Of a stretch of DNA of 41,724 nt, positions 1 through 9,955 are shown piece after piece (position 1 is the first letter of the stretch; every line of letters begins with the position of its first letter). The notes under the pieces were generated by a model. It had not been told where the DNA came from and made no database searches. It worked only from the letters and a program-made list of their open reading frames with translations. Origin of the DNA: Seminavis robusta (Eukaryota > Bacillariophyta > Bacillariophyceae > Naviculales > Naviculaceae). The position numbers were made by a program, and so were the translations under genes. The stretch lies in NCBI GenBank assembly GCA_903772945.1, contig CAICTM010000947.1, positions 1 to 41,724 on the forward strand. The letters run 5' to 3'.

Positions 1-2930
1 AAAAGAAGAGCATGATGAATAAGAACCTGCTCCCGAAATGACACAAAATTTGCTTGCTCATTCAAAGTCTCCCAATCAGTTGTGCCGATGTACTCAATGG
101 TCAGGCCTCCAGCGATACCCCCTAGGATAATTGGTTCGGAAAGCTTTCTGATAGAATTTGGTCAACATCACTGAAAGTTTTGGTGCAAGAATAGGAACAT
201 CCACTATTAACAATAGCACTGAAGACATATGGGCAATAAGAAGTGACATGGGCAAAGGATTCATTAGAAGATTGGATGCGTTGTTGAGAGCCAGCATGTG
301 TGGTGCCGGTAGACTGTGTGTCTTCAGTTTTCCCTGCATTGATCGATACCTTCGAGGCTGTTTTCTAAAAGGCAAGTTCACTGGAGAGCTGGAATGAATG
401 TGCCCAAGCGACTGAGTTCCCAGTGACTCCAAGGAGGCCCATCAGCTTGTATCTCGACTGGGTTCTGTTAGCCCGACATTTGCGGGGAAGCCGGTTGAAG
501 TTGGGGGTTGAGAAGAGACGACATAGGTGTCCTTAAAAGTTAATTTATGCTTTAAGAAGAGACATCGTTGTACACAGGTCCGAAGAATCATTTTGGGAAT
601 TGACAAGTATGAGTCTGGTCTGGATCGGGATCAAAAGTTTGGCCGATGAAGCGTGGAAGAACAAGTTTGGTGATGCCAAGAGAGCCACTGAAGAATGTAA
701 TACTGAACTTAGAACAAGTTTAAACAAAAAGACAAAGCACACACCCGCCCCGAGACATAGATCCAATGAAGGATAGGGGAGGGAAAATATTGGAGGCAGA
801 AGGCAACATCAGCCATTTAAGCGGTAACTGAAGAAGGTTGCTCCCTCCAAGAATCAGGGCTAGAATCGAAGTGATTGAATAATGCGCATGCAGCCTCTTC
901 TCCACTCCAACAGGAGAAGACCCGAGATAGAAGGGCACAATGGGGCAAAAGAATAGGAATGAGAAAACACGTTGCCAATGTGTGTACTCTGCCAGAAGCA
1001 TCACATGAAGCCCCATTAAGGTAGCTGAAAGAGCGGAGGTCTCATCAAAACTAAGACCTACTGTTGCCAAGTTGACCTGCATGGAACAAAATCAATACCC
1101 AACATTGGTGGCGTGTATAAACTCATGGCTTAGAACAGGGACATAGCACAGGAAATAGTAATCCAATGGTGGAAGAAAGTGTCTGCCAACCAGCAGTGAT
1201 GGAGCCAGAAGCCGAGAGGCGGAGCACTGGTGGGGAGTAGCGTATGCCACAGAAGAGGCTGCCTTGTAAGGAAACTTTGCGGAACCCACGATGTTCACTG
1301 GTGAAATGAGAATGTGTTGCCTTTGGAGAACCTTCCACAGTTGCGACAGTATTTGCAACTCACCTTCCCATCATCAGAAATGGTGTGTTGGGATCATCGG
1401 AATGTTCTCTCTTGGAGGCATGAAGCAAGCTTGTCTTTGATAGAGTTGTGAGTTTTGGAATTTGGTTTCAGGCACTAGACCTTGTCCTTGGGAGCGACCT
1501 CGCTTTGGACATGTGTCGTTTCTATGATGATCAGTAGTCAACAATCAAAGCAGGCGCTCTACACGAGGACGGTACCGACACTGTCTGCACCCACTGTTTC
1601 GATCCTGGGTGAGACTCCAAACTTATTGCCTCAACTGCTTTGTAAATGCATGCCTGGAAGGCTTTGGCCTGTGGATCCCTTGGATCCAATGATGTTGGGC
1701 AGGCTCATAATTGTTTTCTGGTTGATGAGGGCCCGATATAGGGCATCCAATTCATTCATGTGTCGAGTGCTTCCAATTGTTTGTTCCCATATTTGCTATC
1801 AAATCCGTTGGATGTCACTTTGACACAAGGACCATCGACTTTGGATCGAAAGTATGGACAACCACACAAGGAGACCCTCAAGATGGCAGTTGCAGCATAG
1901 GATCAGCTGACACAAATTTAATCCGAATCTCTTTGATGAACTTGCTTGCATCAGAGACAATCATACATGGAAACACCTCCCACGGGAACTTGTGAGTCCA
2001 ATGGAAGTAGACTTGGCTTTGAGGGTTTCAATCTTACTGAGAGAATGGTTGTAATTGTCTCGAAGAGCCAAGAAGTGGGGCCCATATGTTGTCGGCTCGA
2101 CTCGTTTCAATTCTCCTCGTGCATCTGTCGCAAGAGTTCAAGCAGCCTTTCCCGACGCAGCCAAGGTGGTAGATCATCGGCGACAGAGTGTGGCTCAGAG
2201 TCCCAGCATCAAGAATCCAACCCCATTAACGTGACGATCCTGATCCATTTTTCACAATGACTCGGAAACCCTGTCACAGGAGCAGTGAAACATTTGACTA
2301 TTAATAGTGTGGATAAGGCTCCGACAACCTGGAAGACCCCTTCCTTCCATCTCTGCATCATACTCTCTCAATGGCGATAGAGAGAGGCTAAACATGGGAC
2401 CCAGAGGCAATTGACTCAGTCAAACGAGAATAGGAAGGCCCTGGGGGAATCCTCAGTCCTTCTTGCATGCCAATCGATCGGCTGAGTGGGTGATGTTGTA
2501 GATGTCGCTACCAGAAAACCCCTGAGGCATAGGGTGCTTCGAGTTCTCTCCACCCATCTGAGCCGATCCTGTCCAGAGCTCCAGTGTGTTGAATCCATCC
2601 AGCCAGGCGGCTTCTGCTAAGCCTTGGTCTTTTGTTTGTTCCAATGTTGGAGGAGCTCCTGGAATGCAACTGGCGGTTCATGTGTGCTGCAGTCATGTTG
2701 AGGACAAAGTGAATATTCAATTCAAAGAAGGCTTGTCTGAAGCGCTTTGGACGAACAAGGATGCGGCTGCGCTGCTAGTTTTTGAAATCGAAGATGCTGA
2801 TGCAGAGAAGCGTGCGTCAAGGTCCACAAGTGAGAATCAAAAAAAGAGGAGCAATGGCTATGGCAATGCGTACCAACGGAACCAACAGGGGAGCGAGCAA
2901 CAAAGAGAGTAGCAGGACGGGTGGATACCA
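1..2930 (-). pseudogene. decayed coding-like sequence, no intact gene
   Basis: No intact gene is visible in this stretch. On the minus strand, several short segments in different frames read like protein before running into stops or frame changes, for example around 2730-2450, 2140-1990, 1800-1600 and 1500-1370. Adjacent segments appear to continue one another across frames, which is what an old frameshifted gene or retroelement remnant looks like. I could not recognise reverse transcriptase, integrase or any other named domain. The plus-strand ORFs here are short and have no recognisable composition. Treat it as a probable decayed element of unknown family. Confidence 0.3.
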
Positions 2931-3127
2931 CATCAACGAGTCAACGAGGGAATTTATGAGCTTTTCCAACAGTCTTTCGGTCGACAACTGCAAGCGAGTT
3001 TTCGTCGTTTGCGTTCGGCGAATCGTCGTGCGGATCGGTCGTTTGAAGATTCGATCCCTGCAAGCCAGTTAAACGACCAACTGCAAGCCAGTAAAACGAC
3101 CAATGCCAGTTCTTGGTAAGCAAGACA

Positions 3128-3850
3128 TCACGGAGCGACGATCACGGAGCGATCGATCGCTGCGTGTTGTTGTTGTTGTATGTCTCTCCGTCGAGTTAAT
3201 GAAAAAGTGAGGGCTTTGAATTCCAGCTTCGAAGATATAACAAAAGCATGACTCAGCCAGTTCGAACCTCCCGAAGCATGACTCAAGGCATGACACACAG
3301 GCCGAGCCTTATTGCAGACGGAGCTCATTTTTCGATGAATTCTGTTAACTCTGATCGATCGATCGCGACGGAGATGATGAATTCTGTTAACTCTGATCGA
3401 TCGATCGCGACGGAGATGAGGCAATGCTTTGCCGAAGATACAGCCGGTGATAGAGATAACAGCAGTAGCAGCAGCAGTAACGCTAGTAGTCGCTGTAACA
3501 GTATTAGTAGCGACTTCTTTAGCGCTCGGTTGATCGAAAAGGGTGGACTCCCATAGGAGTCCATTGTTTAAAATAAGGTCCTCATCGCGATTTCGATCAA
3601 CGACAGGATAAGGAACAAGGGGATTGCTTACGAGCGAATCCAGCAGGTTAATAAGGGGATTGCTTGCGAGCGAATCCAAGGGAATTAAGTTGCAATAAGG
3701 GGAAGGACTACCGATGAAGATAATGAGAGGAAACTCAGGACTCTGCATCAAGGGATAGCTCATTCCATTGACAACCATAAGGGATAGACATATAAAAATA
3801 AGAATGAGTAACATCTCATAACCTCGCATGCTACCATGCGACAATACCAT
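3128..3850 (-). CDS. doubtful ORF, possible secreted protein with internal repeats
   Basis: This is a 240-residue open frame of unknown function. Residues about 8-30 form a hydrophobic stretch after a short charged start, which would suit a signal peptide or a single membrane helix. Residues about 60-80 contain a twice-repeated LDSL.SNPL motif. A 42-base tandem duplication is read as two copies of a RRDRSIRVNRIH unit. A Thr/Ala/Val-rich run comes from a GTA/AGC microsatellite. The C-terminal third is basic, Ser- and Gln-rich and unremarkable. Much of the frame coincides with simple repeats, so it may be open by chance. No domain is recognised. The plus strand also has a 102-residue ORF here, with equally weak support. 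Confidence 0.22.
   Translation of the reverse strand: MVLSHGSMRGYEMLLILIFICLSLMVVNGMSYPLMQSPEFPLIIFIGSPSPYCNLIPLDSLASNPLINLLDSLVSNPLVPYPVVDRNRDEDLILNNGLLWESTLFDQPSAKEVATNTVTATTSVTAAATAVISITGCIFGKALPHLRRDRSIRVNRIHHLRRDRSIRVNRIHRKMSSVCNKARPVCHALSHASGGSNWLSHAFVISSKLEFKALTFSLTRRRDIQQQQHAAIDRSVIVAP
3334..3417. repeat. 42-bp tandem duplication (2 copies)
   Basis: Two adjacent and apparently identical 42-base copies occupy 3334-3375 and 3376-3417. Each starts gatgaattctgttaact and contains the palindromic run gatcgatcgatcgc. The identity implies a recent duplication. It is followed by an agcagtagc-type trinucleotide microsatellite at about 3460-3520. Confidence 0.9.
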
Positions 3851-5131
3851 TGTGGATTGATTAATCTAACGATCTAAGAGATGTAAACTTTGTATTTCCA
3901 AATAAGTGAGCAGTTATTGATTATTTTCTAGAATAAGCCTGCTAATTGTAAAGCTGTAAAGCTGAATTGTAAGCTGTATCCCGTCGCAGTATCGTATTGC
4001 CTGCCAATGAATTGGCTGCAATCTTGCTGTCTTAAACTTCCCCCGGACAGCACCTTCGCACCAAATTCTTTCTCTATTCTCCGAATCAATCTGGTTCGTC
4101 GCAACTGCCAGCCAAACTCAGCTGATCTTTCGGCTTGCAACGTTATACTGCTTGCTGCCCAACCAACTCTCTCTCTCTCCTAGCTCTCTCCTTCTGTTGT
4201 TGGGTCGCACAGGAGCCTTCAATGGCCGGTTGGTTGCATTCGTTGCATTCATTGCATTCTCTCGGCCCACCTTAGATTTGGTGTTGGTTCTACTTGTACC
4301 ACATGCCCAGAGCGAAAACGACGACTAGTATCAATCTTGTTGGCTATCCAGGTCAGTACAGCCAGACGCGGAAAAAGAAGGACCACAAGGAATAGAAGCA
4401 ACCTGATTGCATGAGATAGATCTTGTTGTTGAAGTGGAACCAGAAAGAAGGACAATTCACCTACGGATAGTTTAGATCCTCTTCTCCAGCCAGACCAGTC
4501 AGAGCTCTGAGCCCGCTCACTCCACACCCGCAGCTCCCCTCGAAGCAAGCCTGCTTTAGTTGCTGTACGATGGACTTCAGGTTGTCTTCGGTGTGCCCAT
4601 GGGAGAAGATGCACTGGGATGCCGCAGACGCATTCGCCGCCAAGAGCAGCAAAGTCCAGGGGACAAGCCGTCATACTCCAGTAGTCAATCAGGGGATCGC
4701 GCCTGAGGAACTTGCTTGCGATGAAGTAAGTGGGTTGACAATCCTTTTTGCTTGGCTTGTTTTCCTAGCTAGCGGCTAGATTGATCTGTATCAAGACAGA
4801 GGCAAGATCGTTCGACTGTGTGGCAGTGGCGCTGTGGGTGGATGAAGATTCTAGATACGAAGCACAGGCATTCACGGAAAGTGTCCACAAGCTGACCGTT
4901 GATCAAAGGTAAAGCTCTTGAAGAACTCCAATGCTGACATTACGATTCAAAACTTAGAGGGAGTTCGCATCTGCGCATAACCAGGGAAGCTGTTCTCTAT
5001 TTCACTTCCCCCGTGGCATATCCAGCAAAACCAAATCATTAGCAATACCGGAACCTTAGAGCGACGAAAGAACGCTTCCTTTTCTTTGTATCTACGTTGA
5101 AGCCGCAACCACTGGGTCTTCCTTTACCGGC
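3851..5131. other. intergenic, no supported gene
   Basis: The stretch has a CT-rich tract near 4160-4190 and several overlapping short ORFs on both strands at 4249-4779, none with a recognisable domain or clear coding bias. The last few hundred bases presumably hold the 5' region of the Ser/Arg-rich gene that follows. Confidence 0.5.
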
Positions 5132-7513
5132 ATGATGCACACCAAACATTGCATTGTGGCGGCCTTTCGGATAAAGCTCTTCAAGTCTGTGGTGGTCTAT
5201 ACCGATATGACCACCACTCTGCTCACAATTCTAGCTACGGTAGCTAGCATCCATCACTTCTTTTGCTCATCAAGAGGTACAAATTGTAGGCAGCGCAAAT
5301 CAAACATGGCTGCAGTATCGCTCAGGTCACCAACAATTCCGGATGAGGAAACTGTGAGGTGGTTGTCTCGACCCTTTGATGAAGACAACTGGAACCCCTC
5401 GATTGCGCCATCCGAGGTGGATGAGAAAGAAAAGTCGGAGAGCACCAAGGTGAAGCGTATGAGTGGTGGTTCCAGTGAACCCCCCAAAAGAAACAGCGGC
5501 AGCAAAAGCAAAGATAAACGAAGCAAGAGCCCAAAACGAAACAGCGGGGGGCAGACATCGGCCAAGAACCCAACTACATGTAGGCGTGTCACCAGAACGA
5601 AATCAGCATCAGCTCGGGTAGTCAGTAGTGGCGGTCCTTCAAGCATTAGAAAAGGGAGCGTTGCCAAAAGCAAGAGCCCAAAGAGATCCAAAAGCGGTGG
5701 GAATGCCCAAGAGAGCCCCTCGGCAAAGAACAAGAGTCCTAAGAGATCAACCAGCATTGGCGATGTGGATCGATCCCGATCCAAGAGCACTGAACGTGGA
5801 CGTCTGATCCTTCCTCACCACGACGAGAGCCGTGACCAAGACAGCGATGATGCGAGTATTGACCTAGAAACGATTACGAGCCCCAGCAGCCCCAGCGACA
5901 GTAGCCCTGAACGCGGATCTCGCCGCCATCAGATTTGTTCCCACGCTAGTCTGGAGAGCTTTGGCCATGATAGCAGCAGCAGTAGTCGCCGCAGCAATCG
6001 TTATGATCACCGCCACAATCGCAGCGCGCTGGATATCCATTCTGGGCACCACGACAAGCCAAGACGCCAGGCCATTTCCACCAGAAAGCACAGCGAAGCG
6101 AAGAGTCTGAGATCTCATTCAAGGGACAAGAGTGACTTGTCGAGTAGTAGCCATCACAAGAAGAGCCACCGAACCAGCTCAAGGGACAGTCTTCTTGGAG
6201 GCAGCAGTCACCACAAGCGTGCCAGTGGATCCAAAAGCCGATCTAAGAGTCCCATGAAAGAACGCACAAAGAACCTTGAAGAACGAAGGCCATCCGTCCG
6301 CCAAAGCCGATCAAAGAGTCCTATGAGAGAGCACCTGAAGGGCAGCAATGATCGCCGACCATCTATCCGCCAAGGCCGCGACCGATCCAAGAGCCCCATG
6401 AGAGACCATGCAAAGGGTAACGATGACCGTCGCCCTTCTCTGCGCCAAGGTCGGCCCAAGAGTCCCGCAACAGAGCAACTGAAGAGCAACGGAGATCATC
6501 GACCTGCCCTCTACCGCGTCCCAAGCCGATCCTACTCTGATTTGGGCAAGGACCTGGCCCTGCAACGGATGCAGGGCAGCCGAAAGCTGTCAGCAGTCAT
6601 TGGCGTGGATAGACGTGCAATGATGACGAGGTCTCAGTCAGAACGAAGCAACAGTAGTAGTGTCCAGGAAAACGTGCAGCCGAACGCAAGACCAGCTGCT
6701 ATCGATAGACGCTCCTTGATGAAACGGACACAGTCTCAGGGAGGATGTGTAGCAGATTCTACATTGTTGAGACCAAAGCCACAGCCCGCAGTCCGCATTC
6801 CCCGATCAGAGCGACGCGGTAGACGAAACACCATCCGGAAGTGCAATTCCTTTGGCCAAGGAGAACGCAATTCGGATGATGAACGCACCGAAAGGACGGG
6901 GGCGGCAAAGGTCCAGGAACTGGGGCGTCGACCGACAAGACGCACGATCTCCGCTTCCAGTAGTAGCGAAAATGGCATGCCTACGTTACGTCGGGTTATG
7001 TCCACGGGCCAAAGAGGGCGGAACACTGCCAACGGGGGATTCGCCAAGCTCCAACTCTCAAAAGCCTTGGAATCTCATGGTAGCTCGAAGTTTGACGATG
7101 CTTACGGGGCTACTCTCAAAGCCTACGATCCCGTGCAGAGGTGGAGCGGCAGCGACCATTCCAAGTTCGATGAAGCCTACGACACCACGATGAGGTCTTT
7201 CAGCCCTGCTCGCCAGCGAGACGATTCGGCGAACAAGTCTCCGGAAAGTCTATTGAGTGAAAAGGTTCAACGAATGAAAGAGCTTCGTACAACCAATGAC
7301 TGGGGGTCATCGAGTAGCAAGTTTTCGGACTTGGACGATGAGGAGGAGGAAGGTCCAGAAACTTGGATGAAGGATTTCAACAGTTTCTTTCGTACCGGTG
7401 GCTTCACAGCAACCAGAAAAGCGGACAACGAGACTGGTGGCAACAAGCAAGACAATTGGATGAAGGAAATTCCTGTATTGTTTCGCACTGCGGGGTCCGC
7501 CAAGACGGCGTAG
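5132..7513 (+). CDS. large disordered Ser/Arg/Lys-rich protein 1
   Basis: The frame is 793 residues from 5132. A second ATG at 5306 gives 735 residues and lies in a better context (aaacATGG). Its first residues, MAA, match the start of the downstream paralogue, so 5306 may be the true start. The 58-residue extension has one hydrophobic run (about residues 26-45) but no convincing signal peptide. Almost the whole protein is low-complexity, with many SKSPK, RSKSP and RRPS motifs. Near residues 368-465 lies a tandem set of four ~24-residue units of the form RSKSPM+E..K....RRPS+RQ. The C-terminus carries two short duplicated motifs: SKFD-D/E-AY followed by T-L/M at about 653-690, and WMK-D/E....FRT-G/A-G at about 746-790. 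A EKVQRMKEL motif near 710 recurs in the downstream gene. Dense Arg-x-x-Ser and Ser-Pro sites suggest heavy phosphorylation. Function is unknown. A nuclear SR-like or scaffold role is only composition-based inference. Confidence 0.85.
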   Translation: MMHTKHCIVAAFRIKLFKSVVVYTDMTTTLLTILATVASIHHFFCSSRGTNCRQRKSNMAAVSLRSPTIPDEETVRWLSRPFDEDNWNPSIAPSEVDEKEKSESTKVKRMSGGSSEPPKRNSGSKSKDKRSKSPKRNSGGQTSAKNPTTCRRVTRTKSASARVVSSGGPSSIRKGSVAKSKSPKRSKSGGNAQESPSAKNKSPKRSTSIGDVDRSRSKSTERGRLILPHHDESRDQDSDDASIDLETITSPSSPSDSSPERGSRRHQICSHASLESFGHDSSSSSRRSNRYDHRHNRSALDIHSGHHDKPRRQAISTRKHSEAKSLRSHSRDKSDLSSSSHHKKSHRTSSRDSLLGGSSHHKRASGSKSRSKSPMKERTKNLEERRPSVRQSRSKSPMREHLKGSNDRRPSIRQGRDRSKSPMRDHAKGNDDRRPSLRQGRPKSPATEQLKSNGDHRPALYRVPSRSYSDLGKDLALQRMQGSRKLSAVIGVDRRAMMTRSQSERSNSSSVQENVQPNARPAAIDRRSLMKRTQSQGGCVADSTLLRPKPQPAVRIPRSERRGRRNTIRKCNSFGQGERNSDDERTERTGAAKVQELGRRPTRRTISASSSSENGMPTLRRVMSTGQRGRNTANGGFAKLQLSKALESHGSSKFDDAYGATLKAYDPVQRWSGSDHSKFDEAYDTTMRSFSPARQRDDSANKSPESLLSEKVQRMKELRTTNDWGSSSSKFSDLDDEEEEGPETWMKDFNSFFRTGGFTATRKADNETGGNKQDNWMKEIPVLFRTAGSAKTA
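6233..6522 (+). repeat. in-frame tandem repeat, ~72-bp unit, about 4 diverged copies
   Basis: The repeat lies inside the first Ser/Arg-rich gene. Successive units begin with Arg-Ser-Lys-Ser-Pro-Met and end with Arg-Arg-Pro-Ser-hydrophobic-Arg-Gln. The fourth unit is degenerate. All are in frame, so copy number could change without breaking the protein. Confidence 0.7.
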
Positions 7514-8584
7514 GTACTGATTGCACTGCCGCTAGATAGAGCACTATGCGTATAGCTACGTTGAAAATAGTTGCATTGTATATACCAGTCTCGCTTCATT
7601 ACAGTTTTCACAGATATGTGAATGTCATCAACTTCTAAAGCTCCTACGGAATGGCGCACGGCGAGGAAGGAGGTGCGGAATTTTAGAGCAAGGAAAGTGG
7701 AGGTGCAGGTTCGGGCGAGGTGCAGGTACCTGGTACCGGTACGGTTGGAACGGTGCCGTAGCTATTGGGTTGTCCTACCTTCCTCCTCCATGTACCGGCA
7801 CCCCTCGAATCGTTGCTTTCACCAAGCTATTTGTTTTCAGGTGGACGTAGCAATTCGATAGAGCAATGACTGGCCTGGTGGATACTTTGATGTCCCCCTA
7901 ACTACAGTGATTTTACCCAAAACCTCAGAATCAATCGCTCAGAGCATGACTGGACGACGACGTTTTCGTGGTTGCGAGCGCATCTACTTATGGTGCGGAC
8001 ACCGTATCCAGCTTTCTCTACCGGTATGTGCCGCTATCTTTGGGGCACTTGCCAACCCTCGTCTACAGCCTGTGGAACCTTCTTCTTCAACATGAGGCAG
8101 GGCTGCACTGCACAACCAGTTCGGATGTCGTGGAAGGATGTTAACCGTGGAGAGCCACCAGCACACTGGCAGTTGCTTTGAACGTGGAATTTTTGCTGGC
8201 AAACTGTGACTGGAAGCTTCGGCGCACAGAGACAGGGTTCCACTTGCCTCCTAATAAGAAAAGGTCGGTCACTGGCGTTCAGTTCTTCAGAGAACAATGA
8301 CCTAGTACTGTACTTAATGTAAAGCAGTTTACAGTATGACCGTTCGTGGAAGAAGGAGAACCAAAAGCTTCCAGAAGACGACGCTTTCTTGCTTAAACGG
8401 TTGTTGCCGGTTGATAAAGAGTGACTCAATAAAGCGATCACTTCCAAAGTTCCAGCAACAGTTATTACAAGTGGGGTATCCAATTTTAAAAGGATGTACC
8501 TATTAAAATACCTTCCAGATAATAGTTATATTTTCACGAAGAGGTTCAGCCCCCACTGAAATGGGATTACAATCCCTATTAATA
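7514..8584. other. intergenic spacer
   Basis: This holds the 3' region of the upstream gene and AT/GC-mixed spacer. Two TACCGGTA octamers occur at 7734-7741 and 8019-8026. A 149-residue minus-strand ORF at 8034-8483 has no recognisable domain or signal and I do not call it. Confidence 0.5.
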
Positions 8585-9056
8585 CAGTCAACACTCACTA
8601 AAGTTCCACCCCCCAGCATTAAGAAAAAAACGGAACTTAGCTGAATTACGGAACTTTAGATCTTTGGAGCCCCATATCGGCCCGTTCGTGGTCTTAGGAC
8701 CCACTTGGGGTGGTTCCTGTCATATTCTATTGTTGTTGGGGGGAAAAGGAGAGATAAGCAGTCTTGGGGTGGATGGTGTCTGTATTGTGTTGGACCAGTA
8801 GAACATGCTATGTGGCTAGCTAGTTTCGAGCTCTCTAAGATGCCTGTCATGAAAGATAGATGAAGAAACTTCATATATGTATAAATGAACAATCTCAATG
8901 CTGGGTCCTAATTGGCAGCACTGTCTCAAACTGCCACAAAGTTCATTCACTTGTCACTCATGAGAACTAGTGACTCAGGGGGGGGCAGCCCTGAAAAAGA
9001 GGAACTTTGTAGAGTAATGGAACTTAAGAAAACGGAACTTAAGTGAGTGTTGACTG
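8585..9056. mobile_element. 472-bp Tc1/mariner-like MITE
   Basis: The left end CAGTCAACACTCACT continues into AAAGTTCC. The right end, read on the minus strand from 9056, starts with the same 15 bases and continues TAAGTTCC, giving 23 paired bases with one mismatch. Both ends abut TA (8583-8584 and 9057-9058), as expected for a TA target-site duplication. Behind each end are further GGAACTT/AAGTTCC words (about 8631, 8649, 9001, 9019 and 9034), typical of subterminal binding-site arrays. No transposase frame is present, so the element would need transposase from elsewhere. Ends beginning CAGT with a TA duplication are known for the Tc1/mariner superfamily; assignment to it is inference. Confidence 0.82.
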
Positions 9057-9058
9057 TA

Positions 9059-9955
9059 GCTGCCAGGTACAGTAGTCTAGCTAGATAATTAATTGTCTTG
9101 CCTCTCAAGTCCATTATTTGTTGGGATTGTTTTCTACTGGATCATTGGCTGTTGTGAATTGGAATGAGCCAGTAGGTAGCTGCCTGTACCAAATAAATGT
9201 AATTAAAAACTTGAACGATTCTATCAAGCCTCCATCACTGTACAATAAGAAGTTGCATGTACCTTGTGGTACCGGTATCTGCATGTAGGAAAAAGTGCGC
9301 AACTCGAAATAAGCTCGGATGGAACTGGTGTAGTTTGCTGTTTGGTATATCTAGTAATAGTGATCCATCAACAGAACAATGATGCTATCAAGTCTCCAAT
9401 GCTGTAGTCTATGTCCCTTACAAATCACAAAACTTGAGTCACCAAATACCTGCATGTATGTATTCTAAAGATTGTTCAGGTTCCTCTTCCAGGTACATGT
9501 ATAGTTTAGTGTTTACGTTTGTTTGTTTAGGATGAATCTTCTAATCTCTAGACTATGTAGTTCGTTAAACTATTTTGAAGAAGCTTTATCAGTCTGTGCT
9601 TGCTGGTTGTTGCCAGTTGTAGAAAGTGTTCTCATCGTCATTTAAAAGCGACTTTTAAGAGGTATTTCCTGTAAAGGTCGGTTCATAAGGAAAGGTGTAC
9701 ATTCAGTGGGTCATTGTCAGGTGGAGTTGTGAGGACACGAATGCCCATCTCACTTTTATTGAACTGGCAAAAGGGAGGTTGTTGTCTGAAACAACCCGAT
9801 CTGGCTACTAGCTAGTTCGCTTGACTCCAGCCAAATGGGCACATTGGATTCTTGGTGGTATCAACGACCCACCAACGACCAACAGACACAATTTCATGCA
9901 TTGGAAGATTGACAATCCATAGAAAGGCAAAAAGAGAAAAAGCGAGAACAGAACA
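9059..9955. other. intergenic, upstream region of the second Ser/Arg-rich gene
   Basis: AT-rich spacer with a TACCGGTA octamer at 9270-9277 and no credible ORF. The final 150 bases run into the start codon of the next gene through an A-rich leader. Confidence 0.5.

Noticed and set aside
4249..4779. Overlapping ORFs of 60-140 residues on both strands
   Set aside because: No domain, and the best-looking minus-strand frame lacks an ATG and is closed by a stop just upstream.
8034..8483. 149-residue minus-strand ORF
   Set aside because: No recognisable motif and mixed composition; Cys pattern is irregular and no homology is apparent.
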